Shown here: piece by piece, positions 1-6,654 of the stretch
How the letters are laid out: each line of letters starts with the position of its first letter
Position numbering within the stretch: position 1 is the stretch's first letter
NCBI GenBank assembly: GCA_039931435.1
Contig: JBDTRY010000173.1
Location: forward strand, 1 to 8,533
From: JBDTRY01 sp039931435
GTDB taxonomy: Bacteria; Acidobacteriota; Thermoanaerobaculia; Gp7-AA8
Reading direction: 5' to 3'
Length of the DNA stretch: 8,533 nt
Made by a program: the position numbers and the translations under genes
The notes under the pieces: generated by a model
What the model was told of the DNA's origin: nothing
What the model saw: the letters and a program-made list of their open reading frames with translations, nothing else
The model's database searches: none

Positions 1-430
1 TGAAGTAGCGGACGCGGTCGAAGCGTTGGCCCTGATGCAGAACGTAGAGGTGATAACAGGCTGCCGGAGTGAGAATCTCACGTACGGCTGCCGTGCGCGT
101 CAGCCTCAGTTCCCCCGCTCCGGAAGAATTCGCGGAGGTGAATTCCTCCAGATTGTCTCTCATTCCGTCGAGCGCAACAGCTGCAGTAAAAAGATGCGGG
201 AACGATCGAAAGTATTGGATTCTCTGCAGCTCTCCGACGGAGATGAGCGGAGGAAAGCGGACTTCCTGCGCGTTCCATTTCTCTCCGAGCCCCCGGAACA
301 GAGATTCGAGCTCCTCGAATCGGCGCAGCAATGGTCCCGACAACGTAGCCTGCCCGTCCGCGCTCCAGTGCAGTCCGGGAATCGATATCGGCTTCGTGGC
401 CGCCGGGGACTGCTCCGAATCGTCGTCCAC
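1..430 (-). CDS. Amino acid:[carrier protein] ligase-like protein (class II SerRS homologue), 3' end beyond window
   Basis: The frame opens with GTG at 430 and stays open for 143 codons to the window edge, so the C-terminal catalytic half is not visible. A GAGG at 437-440 lies 6 nt before the GTG. The N-terminus is short (about 50 residues) and has no long coiled-coil tRNA-binding arm of the SerRS kind. It is followed by EVRFPPLIS (residues 56-64), YFRSFPHL (73-80), and LTPAACYHLY (120-129). This pattern of 'two-aromatic plus SFPxL' followed by TPAAC/YH matches the amino acid:[carrier protein] ligases. Those are truncated relatives of methanogen-type seryl-tRNA synthetases that adenylate an amino acid and load it on the phosphopantetheine of a small carrier protein. 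C125 is the candidate zinc-ligand cysteine of the family. The gene starts 3 nt after the stop of the carrier-protein gene, which supplies the obvious partner. The amino acid used cannot be told from this half. A paralogue acting on tRNA is unlikely but not excluded. Confidence 0.8.
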   Translation of the reverse strand, partial: MDDDSEQSPAATKPISIPGLHWSADGQATLSGPLLRRFEELESLFRGLGEKWNAQEVRFPPLISVGELQRIQYFRSFPHLFTAAVALDGMRDNLEEFTSANSSGAGELRLTRTAAVREILTPAACYHLYVLHQGQRFDRVRYF

Positions 431-433
431 TCT

Positions 434-685
434 TTACCTCGACGAGAAAAACGTTGAGACGATCGTGTCGATGTCGCGAAAGACTCCAGGTTTGAGCTCG
501 GCCATTAAAACGGACTCTCCACGGAGACCTTCGAGGAAGACAATCAGGTCCAGTATCTGAACAGAGGTGAGGAGATGCTGCTCGACGATGGCCGTGCCAT
601 CGGCGATGCTCTCCGGGGAGACAGACCCGTTATGGCCGGCGATCCACCCGCGCAGAGCCTCCCGGACTTCAGGATGATCCGTCAC
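434..685 (-). CDS. Acyl/aminoacyl carrier protein
   Basis: An 83-residue acidic protein with the size and helix pattern of an acyl carrier protein. The likely phosphopantetheine site is S41 in LLTSVQILDL (38-47). It is followed by the helix IVFLEGL (48-54) and the helix III region PGVFRDIDTI, which resembles the 'PENFxSI' segment of ACPs. The usual DSL around the serine is TSV here, an atypical recognition motif. It starts with GTG, and its GTGA overlaps the diiron gene stop. Its own stop lies 3 nt before the amino acid ligase gene, so the two are probably translationally coupled. The role inferred from context is a dedicated carrier that is loaded with an amino acid by the downstream ligase, or with a fatty acyl group by the upstream acyl ligase, or both in sequence. 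A phosphopantetheinyl transferase is not encoded in the window. Confidence 0.85.
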   Translation of the reverse strand: MTDHPEVREALRGWIAGHNGSVSPESIADGTAIVEQHLLTSVQILDLIVFLEGLRGESVLMAELKPGVFRDIDTIVSTFFSSR

Positions 686-1554
686 AGGCTGGGCTTCCCC
701 AGCAGAATGCCGTGCTTGAGGAAATAGTCGACGGTCGATTGCGAGACCCGTTCCCGCAGCGCCCTCGGCGCCTCCTCCTCACTGAAAGTTCTCTCGGCTA
801 GTTGCCGAGGATGGGCTATCCCTGCATCCTTGAACATCTCGGGGTTGTAATACTCGCGCCAGACCACGCGGAAATATCCGAGGAGATGCTGCCGGACAGC
901 GAGCAGAGTGCCGGCACTCCACTGGCCAGCGAAGCGGACGAACAGTTCCCTGACTACGGAACGCCCGAAAACGAGGTGACGCGCCTCATCCGCGTGATGC
1001 AGTGCATTGATTCTGCGGGCAACTTTGTTCAGCCGTTCATCGCGGGCCATCTTCCGGTTGAAGTAATCCACGATCTCCTCAAAGATCAGCACGCGCGCAA
1101 AGAAAAGAAAGCTTTCTTCGCCCGGCGCGTATTGGCGATGAAAGGCAATCGTGCGATCCTCGTATACTTTTCCGCCATACCTGCTGCAGAACGTTCCGAA
1201 ATAGATCATGTGCTTGTTTTCTTCATCCAGAAAATGGTGCAGGTACGGGGAGAGTTCAGTCAGTTCGGGGTCGTAGAGTCGTCGGGCCAGTCCCTCCAGG
1301 AGAGCCTTTTCGCCGTGAATATTCAGGCTGAAGAAATTCACGGCCTCATAAAAACTGAGCTTCCGTTGCTGCGCATCATCCATCCCGTCGAAGGCAGGAG
1401 TGCCGTGGATGGAGATGAGCTCCGGACTGGTGAACCATTCCTCCCCGACAGGGACGGACGCAGGAAACTGCAGAGACTCGTACGGGTTGCTCAGCGACTG
1501 GCGGGATTGCTCCACCAGCTTTTCTGCCGTTTCCCGCAGTTCCTCGCTGATCAC
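682..1554 (-). CDS. AurF-like diiron oxygenase
   Basis: About 290 residues of mostly helical protein in the diiron oxygenase family typified by AurF (p-aminobenzoate N-oxygenase). Numbering from the longer start at 1560, candidate ligands appear in the family order: E84 (NIHGE), E114-x-x-H117 (ENKH), E161 (FEE), then H188-x-x-x-E192-x-x-H195 (HHADEARH). The 27-residue gap from E161 to H188 equals the AurF gap E196-H223, so the seven-ligand set appears intact. Family members oxidise amines to hydroxylamines or nitro groups, and relatives hydroxylate substrates tethered to carrier proteins. The adjacent carrier protein and amino acid ligase make a carrier-bound aminoacyl group a plausible substrate, which is inference. 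Two in-frame GTGs exist. The one at 1554 gives a GTGA overlap with the KASIII-like stop and sits 8 nt after GGAG (1563-1566). The one at 1560 is only 2 nt from that GGAG, so 1554 is preferred. Confidence 0.85.
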   Translation of the reverse strand: MISEELRETAEKLVEQSRQSLSNPYESLQFPASVPVGEEWFTSPELISIHGTPAFDGMDDAQQRKLSFYEAVNFFSLNIHGEKALLEGLARRLYDPELTELSPYLHHFLDEENKHMIYFGTFCSRYGGKVYEDRTIAFHRQYAPGEESFLFFARVLIFEEIVDYFNRKMARDERLNKVARRINALHHADEARHLVFGRSVVRELFVRFAGQWSAGTLLAVRQHLLGYFRVVWREYYNPEMFKDAGIAHPRQLAERTFSEEEAPRALRERVSQSTVDYFLKHGILLGKPSL

Positions 1555-2501
1555 TGGCACTTCTCCAGCACGACCGCCTGCCAGTTCAACCCGAAACCGG
1601 CCATCACCAGCAACAGACGATCCCCGGCCTGAATCCGTCCCGATTCATCGAGACGCTGGAGGTTGACGATGTTGTCCGCACTGATGATGTGCCCGACGGC
1701 CGGCATGGAGTCGAAGCAGACGCGATCGGCGTCGAACTCGATCAGCCTGCTCAGAATCTTCCAAGCATTACGGTTCATGTTCTGCGGGATGATCCAGGCC
1801 ACTTCCCCAATGGACATGCCCGCGCGCGCGAGCGTCTCCGTGATCAGTTTATGCATATAGCTGAAGAAACTCCCGACGACCTCGTCGTCCGAGGCCCTGG
1901 CCAGGGCCCCGTTGGCGATGGCATGGGTGGCAACGATACGGAAACCCCCTGGCTTGCGCGTCACCAGGCAGGCCGCGGCTCCGTCGGAAATCAGGTTGTA
2001 TGCCTGCTCATAAATTGCCCCCGGAGGAAATCGATCCGAGGTAACGCAGAGGATTCCTCTCGCCGCCGGTTCAGAAATCAGGAGCGAGCGCGCCAGGCGC
2101 AACGACCCGAGCAGGCTCGTACATGCCTGCTGATTCAGCCCGATCACGTCAGCGTCCTCCAGGCCGAAGTCCGCCTGCAGGTGACTGACAGGAAAATCCA
2201 TGAGGTGCTTTACATCACGCGAAGATGTGAAGCGTTCGGTATCGCCGAGGTTTCCATTCAGCGGCAGACACGTTGCGTAGATGACCGTGCTGATCTGCTC
2301 GAGCTTGCCGAGCTTCTTAACGGCGGTGTGAGCGAGATCGTATGCCGTGGTTCCTTGGGAGCTCAGGTGGTGATACTCAAAGCCAGCCTCGCGCAGCAGC
2401 TCAGGCGCGGAGGCGAGCAATCCCACGCGTGCCGAATCGTCCACCGATGCCTGCCGGCCGCCGAGTGCCGATGCCAACCGATTCACGTACGCTTCAGTCA
2501 C
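1551..2501 (-). CDS. KASIII (FabH)-like 3-oxoacyl-ACP synthase / acyltransferase with altered catalytic residues
   Basis: A 316-residue thiolase-fold enzyme of the FabH/KASIII group. The nucleophile is C127 in NQQACTSLLG. The C-terminal segment MAGFGLNWQAVVL (300-312) matches the FabH 'GFGxGxxW' signature. The other two triad positions differ from FabH. The PHQAN histidine segment reads PQNMN (239-243), giving Gln at the histidine position. The GNTSAA asparagine segment reads GHIISA (270-275), giving His at the asparagine position. Such enzymes usually do not perform ordinary malonyl-ACP priming. Relatives in secondary metabolism transfer acyl groups to N or O, or form unusual bonds. In this operon it sits between an acyl-activating ligase and a carrier-protein module, so joining a fatty acyl and an aminoacyl thioester is a reasonable inference. 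Start is GTG with GGAG (2507-2510) 5 nt upstream, overlapping the methyltransferase gene by 8 nt. Confidence 0.88.
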   Translation of the reverse strand: MTEAYVNRLASALGGRQASVDDSARVGLLASAPELLREAGFEYHHLSSQGTTAYDLAHTAVKKLGKLEQISTVIYATCLPLNGNLGDTERFTSSRDVKHLMDFPVSHLQADFGLEDADVIGLNQQACTSLLGSLRLARSLLISEPAARGILCVTSDRFPPGAIYEQAYNLISDGAAACLVTRKPGGFRIVATHAIANGALARASDDEVVGSFFSYMHKLITETLARAGMSIGEVAWIIPQNMNRNAWKILSRLIEFDADRVCFDSMPAVGHIISADNIVNLQRLDESGRIQAGDRLLLVMAGFGLNWQAVVLEKCQ

Positions 2502-3078
2502 GGTCTCTCCAGCGTCTCATCGAGGGAAGGAAACGGCCGGTGTGACGCATGTAATCCTGATACTCGGCGCCGAATTCTGACTCGGCAAGCCGCTTTTCCT
2601 CGCGGGCCGCGGTGTGATTCAGGACGAACACGGAGTAGATGAACCCGAGCAGCGTCAACGGATGAGGTGCGAGAACGACGGCACCGGCGGCGGCGAGCAG
2701 AAAAGCGCAGTAAAACGGATGGCGGATCCGCCTGTAGGCGCCCCAGGTAACGATATGCCCTGGGGCGTCGTCCTCTTGATGCCAGAGCGACAACGGTACA
2801 CGGTTGGAACCGATGGTCAGACCGATCAGAGCGATCGACGATACGGCGAACGGAACGAAAGTTACCTGCAACCAATGGCCGGCTGTCGTTGAATAGGCTA
2901 CTACGGGCTCCACCACGCCGATGAAAAGCAGCGTGACCGAGATCGGGATGAGAAACAACGGCAGCGCCGTGACCCACCACATCAGCGTCAGCCGCCCATC
3001 ATGGCGGAAGAAGATTCGCGGAAGGAGCCCGATGAAGCCGAAGTTCAGGAGCAGCAGCAGATAAGCAGGGACGGTCAT
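2494..3078 (-). CDS. ICMT/phospholipid methyltransferase-family integral membrane protein
   Basis: A 194-residue polytopic protein with hydrophobic segments near residues 5-20, 32-56, 70-92 and 125-153. The C-terminal half carries the isoprenylcysteine carboxyl methyltransferase/PEMT-family signature: GAYRRIRHPFY (113-123), then REEKRLAESEFGAEYQDY (159-176) and the closing GRFLP. These build the S-adenosylmethionine site at the membrane face. Members methylate carboxylates, amines or thiols of lipophilic substrates, and many bacterial ones have no known substrate. Its ATG overlaps the acyl ligase stop (ATGA, 3075-3078) and its end overlaps the KASIII-like gene, so it is an embedded operon member and not a passenger. 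A role in methylating a lipidic product or intermediate of the cluster is inferred. A signal for isoprenylated protein substrates is not seen. Confidence 0.82.
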   Translation of the reverse strand: MTVPAYLLLLLNFGFIGLLPRIFFRHDGRLTLMWWVTALPLFLIPISVTLLFIGVVEPVVAYSTTAGHWLQVTFVPFAVSSIALIGLTIGSNRVPLSLWHQEDDAPGHIVTWGAYRRIRHPFYCAFLLAAAGAVVLAPHPLTLLGFIYSVFVLNHTAAREEKRLAESEFGAEYQDYMRHTGRFLPSMRRWRDRD

Positions 3079-4751
3079 CGCGTCGATTCCCGGTCGATCA
3101 GCCAGCGCTGGACCTCCAGCCGACGCACTTTTCTCGTGGTAGTTCGAGGGAGCTCCGCCTCTCGAACAACGACGCTCGAGGGCCGTTTGTAATCGCGGAG
3201 TTTTGCAGCGAGGCGCGTGATTTCGTTTGCGATCTCGCTATGCAGCATTGCAGGCGAGGAGCCCCAGGACTGAATCGCCGCATCGGAGGGCACGACCACC
3301 GCGCAGACTTCCTCGCAGCCCGCCCGGGGGCCACTGGTGGCGCACGACGATGAAACGCAGACCTCCTTGATCAGATTGCTCTGGCTGATTACCGACTCCA
3401 CTTCTTCCGGTTGCACCTTACGCCCGTCCGGGAGAACGATCAGGCTCTTGAGCCGTCCCGTTATGTAGAGATAGCCGTCATCGATTCGCCCGATGTCTCC
3501 GGTATGCAGCCAGCCGTCGGCGTCGATGGTTCTCGCCGTCAGTTTCTCATCGCGAAAATAGCCCTTCATCACATGCGGGCCCCGCACGAGAACCTCCCCC
3601 GTACCGGTTTGGGGATCATCGATCCGCACTTCCGAGTTTCCCAACGGCTGGCCGACACTCCCCGCGCGGTTGGCACCTGGCCGATTCACGGTGGCCACAG
3701 GGCTGGTTTCGCTGAGCCCGTAGCCCTGGAAGAGGGGCAATCCCATCCGTTCGAAGAAGAGTGCCGCACGCCGGTCGAGCGGCGAACCGCCGGAGATGAA
3801 GCGCCGGATACTCCCTCCGAGCGCCTTCTGCACCGGTGAATACAGAGCCCGCCGCAGTCGCTGTAGTGGTATCAGCGAGACCACCATTCCCGCGACGCGA
3901 AAGTAGGTACGACTCGACAGCGAACGTGCCATCTGCGCTTCGATACTCTGATGGAGAAGGCGGAAGAAAAGGGGCACTCCGATCAGAGTCGTGATTCGTT
4001 TCTCCGCCAGCAGCTCCACGATCTCCCCGGGAAAGAGCGTCGAGGCGTAGACCACCTCCGCGCCAACGTGGAGAGGCGTAAGCAGTCCGCAGGTCAATTC
4101 CAGAAGGTGGTTGAGAGGGAGGATGGACAGGAAGCGATCGTTCTCGTTCAGGCCGTGCGACCGGCAGAGAGCGGAAATCTCGAACAGAAGGTTGGCGAGC
4201 GTGATCATCACCGCCTTCGGTGTGCCCGTCGTTCCCGAGGTGTAGCTCATGAGAACGACGTCGGCAGGCTGGCGGTCTCGAATTCTCAGGGCGGCCGCGT
4301 CGGCATCGAGCTCGCTCTCGACGTACATGGCATCCAGCTCGTCGATGAGGAGGACGCGTACGGGGCCGGGTGTCGTCGATGCCAGCCCCTCCGCCTCACT
4401 CTCCGTTTGTCTCGATGCCAGAACCGCCTCGGCCCCGGAGTGGGCCAGAATGGCGCTCAGCTCTTCCGGATCGAGCTTCGGGTCGACGGGAACGGCTACG
4501 CCGCCGGCGAGGAGAATGGCGAAGAAACCGATGACCCACTCCGGCCGTGATTCGCAGAGAAGAAGCACGCGCGAGCCCCCACCCACGCCCCGCTCGATCA
4601 AGGCTTCTGCCAGGGACGTGCTTCGATCCGTCAGAGCGCTGTAGGAAAGCTCGCGCCACTGTCCGCGATCGCGGATGGACAGCGCCGTGCGCGAAGCGAA
4701 CTGGCGGCTCTGGCGTACCAGCACCGAGAGGAGTGTCGTGCTCTCTTCCAT
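3075..4751 (-). CDS. Long-chain fatty acid AMP/CoA ligase (ANL superfamily)
   Basis: A complete 558-residue adenylate-forming enzyme. Motifs in order: the P-loop TSGTTGTPK (171-179), the SGGSPL region (320-325), QGYGLSETSP (342-351), the WLHTGDIG ATP-ribose motif (415-422), the hinge TGRLK (431-435), and PRTTTRKVRR (535-544) with K541 as the predicted catalytic lysine. The segment around 290-325 resembles long-chain acyl-CoA synthetases, so a fatty or other hydrophobic carboxylic acid is the likely substrate. Product release may be to CoA or to the carrier protein encoded downstream, and the sequence does not decide this. It is the first gene of the minus-strand operon and overlaps the methyltransferase gene by 4 nt. 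No strong Shine-Dalgarno is seen before the ATG at 4751, although the residues before the P-loop align with full-length family members. Context suggests it supplies the acyl chain for the pathway. Confidence 0.92.
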   Translation of the reverse strand: MEESTTLLSVLVRQSRQFASRTALSIRDRGQWRELSYSALTDRSTSLAEALIERGVGGGSRVLLLCESRPEWVIGFFAILLAGGVAVPVDPKLDPEELSAILAHSGAEAVLASRQTESEAEGLASTTPGPVRVLLIDELDAMYVESELDADAAALRIRDRQPADVVLMSYTSGTTGTPKAVMITLANLLFEISALCRSHGLNENDRFLSILPLNHLLELTCGLLTPLHVGAEVVYASTLFPGEIVELLAEKRITTLIGVPLFFRLLHQSIEAQMARSLSSRTYFRVAGMVVSLIPLQRLRRALYSPVQKALGGSIRRFISGGSPLDRRAALFFERMGLPLFQGYGLSETSPVATVNRPGANRAGSVGQPLGNSEVRIDDPQTGTGEVLVRGPHVMKGYFRDEKLTARTIDADGWLHTGDIGRIDDGYLYITGRLKSLIVLPDGRKVQPEEVESVISQSNLIKEVCVSSSCATSGPRAGCEEVCAVVVPSDAAIQSWGSSPAMLHSEIANEITRLAAKLRDYKRPSSVVVREAELPRTTTRKVRRLEVQRWLIDRESTR

Positions 4752-4868
4752 CCTGATCTGAGCATTCTAGGCTGGTGGACCCATTCATCATCGGGCGAAA
4801 CCCAGGTCTTCGGATGGGAAGAAAGTTTTTGCACCCCCGGCACTGGCCATGGCCCATCATGTTGCACG
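4752..4868. promoter_or_regulatory. Divergent intergenic region between the biosynthetic operon and the GT39 gene
   Basis: 117 nt separate two divergent genes, so promoters for both are expected here. On the minus strand a TAGAAT (4764-4769) lies 12 nt before the acyl ligase ATG and could be a -10 element with a very short leader. No convincing -35 is present at the right spacing. A perfect 10-bp palindrome GGCCATGGCC lies at 4845-4854, 14 nt before the GT39 GTG. It could be a regulator site or chance in GC-rich DNA. The GT39 frame stays open through the gap, but it contains no ATG or GTG start. Confidence 0.35.
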
Positions 4869-6617
4869 GTGGTAAAGAAGCGGCGGTCGTCATTCACAAA
4901 GTCCATCGATACGAGCCGAACGGCGGCTGCAGAATATGAAGGTGCGGCACGAAGTGCGCTCCTGCCTTCCGTGATCACAGCCATGGCCATCGGCGCCGCC
5001 TTCCTGCTCATGCTCAGGAATCTAGGGCACGCGGCGCTCACCTACTGGGACGAGTCGTTTCATGCTCTCGTTGCCAGGAATCTGCTGCGGCACCCTCTCG
5101 TGCCCACCTTGATCGAGCGTCCCTTCCTGGCCTTCGACCCAACGAGTTGGACAGCGAATCACGTCTGGCTTCACAAACCCATCCTTCCGCTCTGGCAGAT
5201 CGCGCTCTCCTACGCCACCTTCGGAATCGGTACATTTTCGCTTCGCCTGCCGTCGGCGATTCTGGCCTGCAGTGCGGCTGCCTTGACCTATCTGATCGGA
5301 TCGGAATTGTTCGATCGCCGCACGGCGGCGGTCGCAGCTACGGTGCAGGCCTTTTCGCCAGCCGTATTCATGCTCGTTCATGGATACCTGTTTGCCGACC
5401 ACGTGGACGTGGCTCTGCTCTTCTGGACCGAGCTGTCAATTTACTTCGCGTTGCGTTCGTTGCGCCGCGGTACATTCTTCGATGCCGCCATGGCCGGGGC
5501 GGCACAGGGCCTGGCATTTCTCTCCAAGACTTATCCGGCACTGATCGTCACGGTCATCGTGCTCTGCGCATGGCTCGTGGCACGCCCGCGAACGAAGGCA
5601 CGTGGCTTTGGCGCCAGGCAGTTCCTGACGTTTGCGGGAGCCACTCTGGTGACCGCGGGTCCGTGGATGCTTTACACGGCCCTCCGGTTTCCGGTCGAAT
5701 TCCGAAACGAGCAGATCTACATCTTCAAACACTTTGCCAGTGCTATCGACTCATGGGAGGCGCCCTGGGACCGGCTCATATTCGACTATGCAGCCCTGCT
5801 GTTCAACGTCTTCTATGGCTTTGTGCTCGTAGCGGCAGCGTTCTTCGTACCCCGGCTGATACGACTACGTGAGCGGAGCCTCGTGGTGATTTACGCGTGG
5901 GGAGCGGGCGTCCTCCTCCCCCACCTTCTTGCCTCCTCCAAGACGCCCTCGGCGACCCTCATCGGAACGCCTGCCTTTCTTCTGCTTCTGGCCCTGCTGA
6001 TGACGAACGCAGTGGAGAGAAATCCCAGGGCCCTGGCTGCCTGTACGGGTGTGGCTCTCGCCTGCCTGTTCGCACATCCGTCGGTCGCTCCTCCCGGGCA
6101 GGGATACGCACAGTCGCGTCAGTTCGCAGCGGTGATGTATCAGAACCTGTGGGTAGTCTGGTGTGTGTTGGGAGGAGTGATCGCACTGCTGGCGATCGAG
6201 ATAGCATCCAGATTCGCCGTGGCCGAAAAATGGGGCGTGGTTGTTCGGCGCGGAGCGCTGACGCTGGCCGCTGCCGTCGTCGTCTGGCTGTTCACCCTGG
6301 AGATCAGCGACGCCCGCGGTGTGGTTGAACTGAACCTTAAAGAACCTTCATTTTCCGATGTCGCCGCTTACGCAGCCACGACCCAGGACAACGCCGTCTT
6401 CCTCTTCGATGAATCCCGACGGTGGGGCGACCATCAGCTGGCAGAATTTCTTTCCGGCCGGACCAGCTACCGATACGAAGGAGAGGAATGGCGCTCGATG
6501 GCGCGCGAGGTACGCGAACGCGGTGGCGTTCCCTATCTCGTGACCCCTGCCGAACTGACCCTTCAGGTCGTTTACCGAAGCACCCGGGACGGGCGAACTG
6601 TTTATCGAATTCCGTGA
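4869..6617 (+). CDS. GT39/ArnT-like polyprenol-phosphate glycosyltransferase, integral membrane
   Basis: A 582-residue polytopic protein of the PMT/GT39 (ArnT-like, GT-C fold) class. These enzymes move a sugar from a polyprenyl-phosphate donor to a lipid or protein acceptor on the outer face of the inner membrane. After the first membrane helix (35-50) comes YWDESFHALVARNLL (59-73) with the catalytic-type Asp61-Glu62, then HKPILPLWQ (102-110), and RLPSAI (126-131), the same order as in ArnT. FADHVDVALLFW (175-186) is the second acidic loop. About ten hydrophobic helices follow, and the last 100 residues or so (about 480-582) form a soluble, probably periplasmic, domain. The GTG at 4869 gives a Lys/Arg-rich cytoplasmic N-terminus but has no visible Shine-Dalgarno. 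In-frame starts at 4971 (GTG) or 4983 (ATG) would begin right at the first helix. Donor and acceptor are unknown. No lipid A or glycan genes lie beside it, and a link with the operon is not supported. Confidence 0.85.
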   Translation: MVKKRRSSFTKSIDTSRTAAAEYEGAARSALLPSVITAMAIGAAFLLMLRNLGHAALTYWDESFHALVARNLLRHPLVPTLIERPFLAFDPTSWTANHVWLHKPILPLWQIALSYATFGIGTFSLRLPSAILACSAAALTYLIGSELFDRRTAAVAATVQAFSPAVFMLVHGYLFADHVDVALLFWTELSIYFALRSLRRGTFFDAAMAGAAQGLAFLSKTYPALIVTVIVLCAWLVARPRTKARGFGARQFLTFAGATLVTAGPWMLYTALRFPVEFRNEQIYIFKHFASAIDSWEAPWDRLIFDYAALLFNVFYGFVLVAAAFFVPRLIRLRERSLVVIYAWGAGVLLPHLLASSKTPSATLIGTPAFLLLLALLMTNAVERNPRALAACTGVALACLFAHPSVAPPGQGYAQSRQFAAVMYQNLWVVWCVLGGVIALLAIEIASRFAVAEKWGVVVRRGALTLAAAVVVWLFTLEISDARGVVELNLKEPSFSDVAAYAATTQDNAVFLFDESRRWGDHQLAEFLSGRTSYRYEGEEWRSMAREVRERGGVPYLVTPAELTLQVVYRSTRDGRTVYRIP

Positions 6618-6654
6618 AGAACGCTCTCCCACCGTGAATCCGCTGCATTCGTAT

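Noticed and set aside
802..1632. Long plus-strand ORF (276 codons) opposite the KASIII-like and diiron genes
   Set aside because: It is antisense to two well-supported genes, its translation shows no family motif, and long antisense ORFs are common in GC-rich coding DNA.
1689..2642. Plus-strand ORF of 317 codons opposite the KASIII-like gene
   Set aside because: Arg/Gly/Gln-rich composition typical of an antisense shadow, no recognisable domain, and it spans two minus-strand genes with clear motifs.
3951..4550. Plus-strand ORF of 199 codons opposite the acyl ligase
   Set aside because: Charged, low-complexity translation with no domain. The minus strand encodes all ANL motifs here.
4845..4854. 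Perfect palindrome GGCCATGGCC before the GT39 gene as an operator
   Set aside because: A 10-bp palindrome of this composition is expected by chance in GC-rich DNA, and no second copy or flanking half-site supports it.
5147..5872. Plus-strand ORF of 241 codons within the GT39 gene in another frame
   Set aside because: The GT39 frame carries DE, HKP and RLPSA motifs and membrane segments, while the alternative frame is Arg/Gly/Cys-rich and shows none.
6618..6654. Possible bidirectional terminator between the convergent GT39 and yaeQ genes
   Set aside because: I could not find a stable inverted repeat followed by a T tract in this 37-nt gap.
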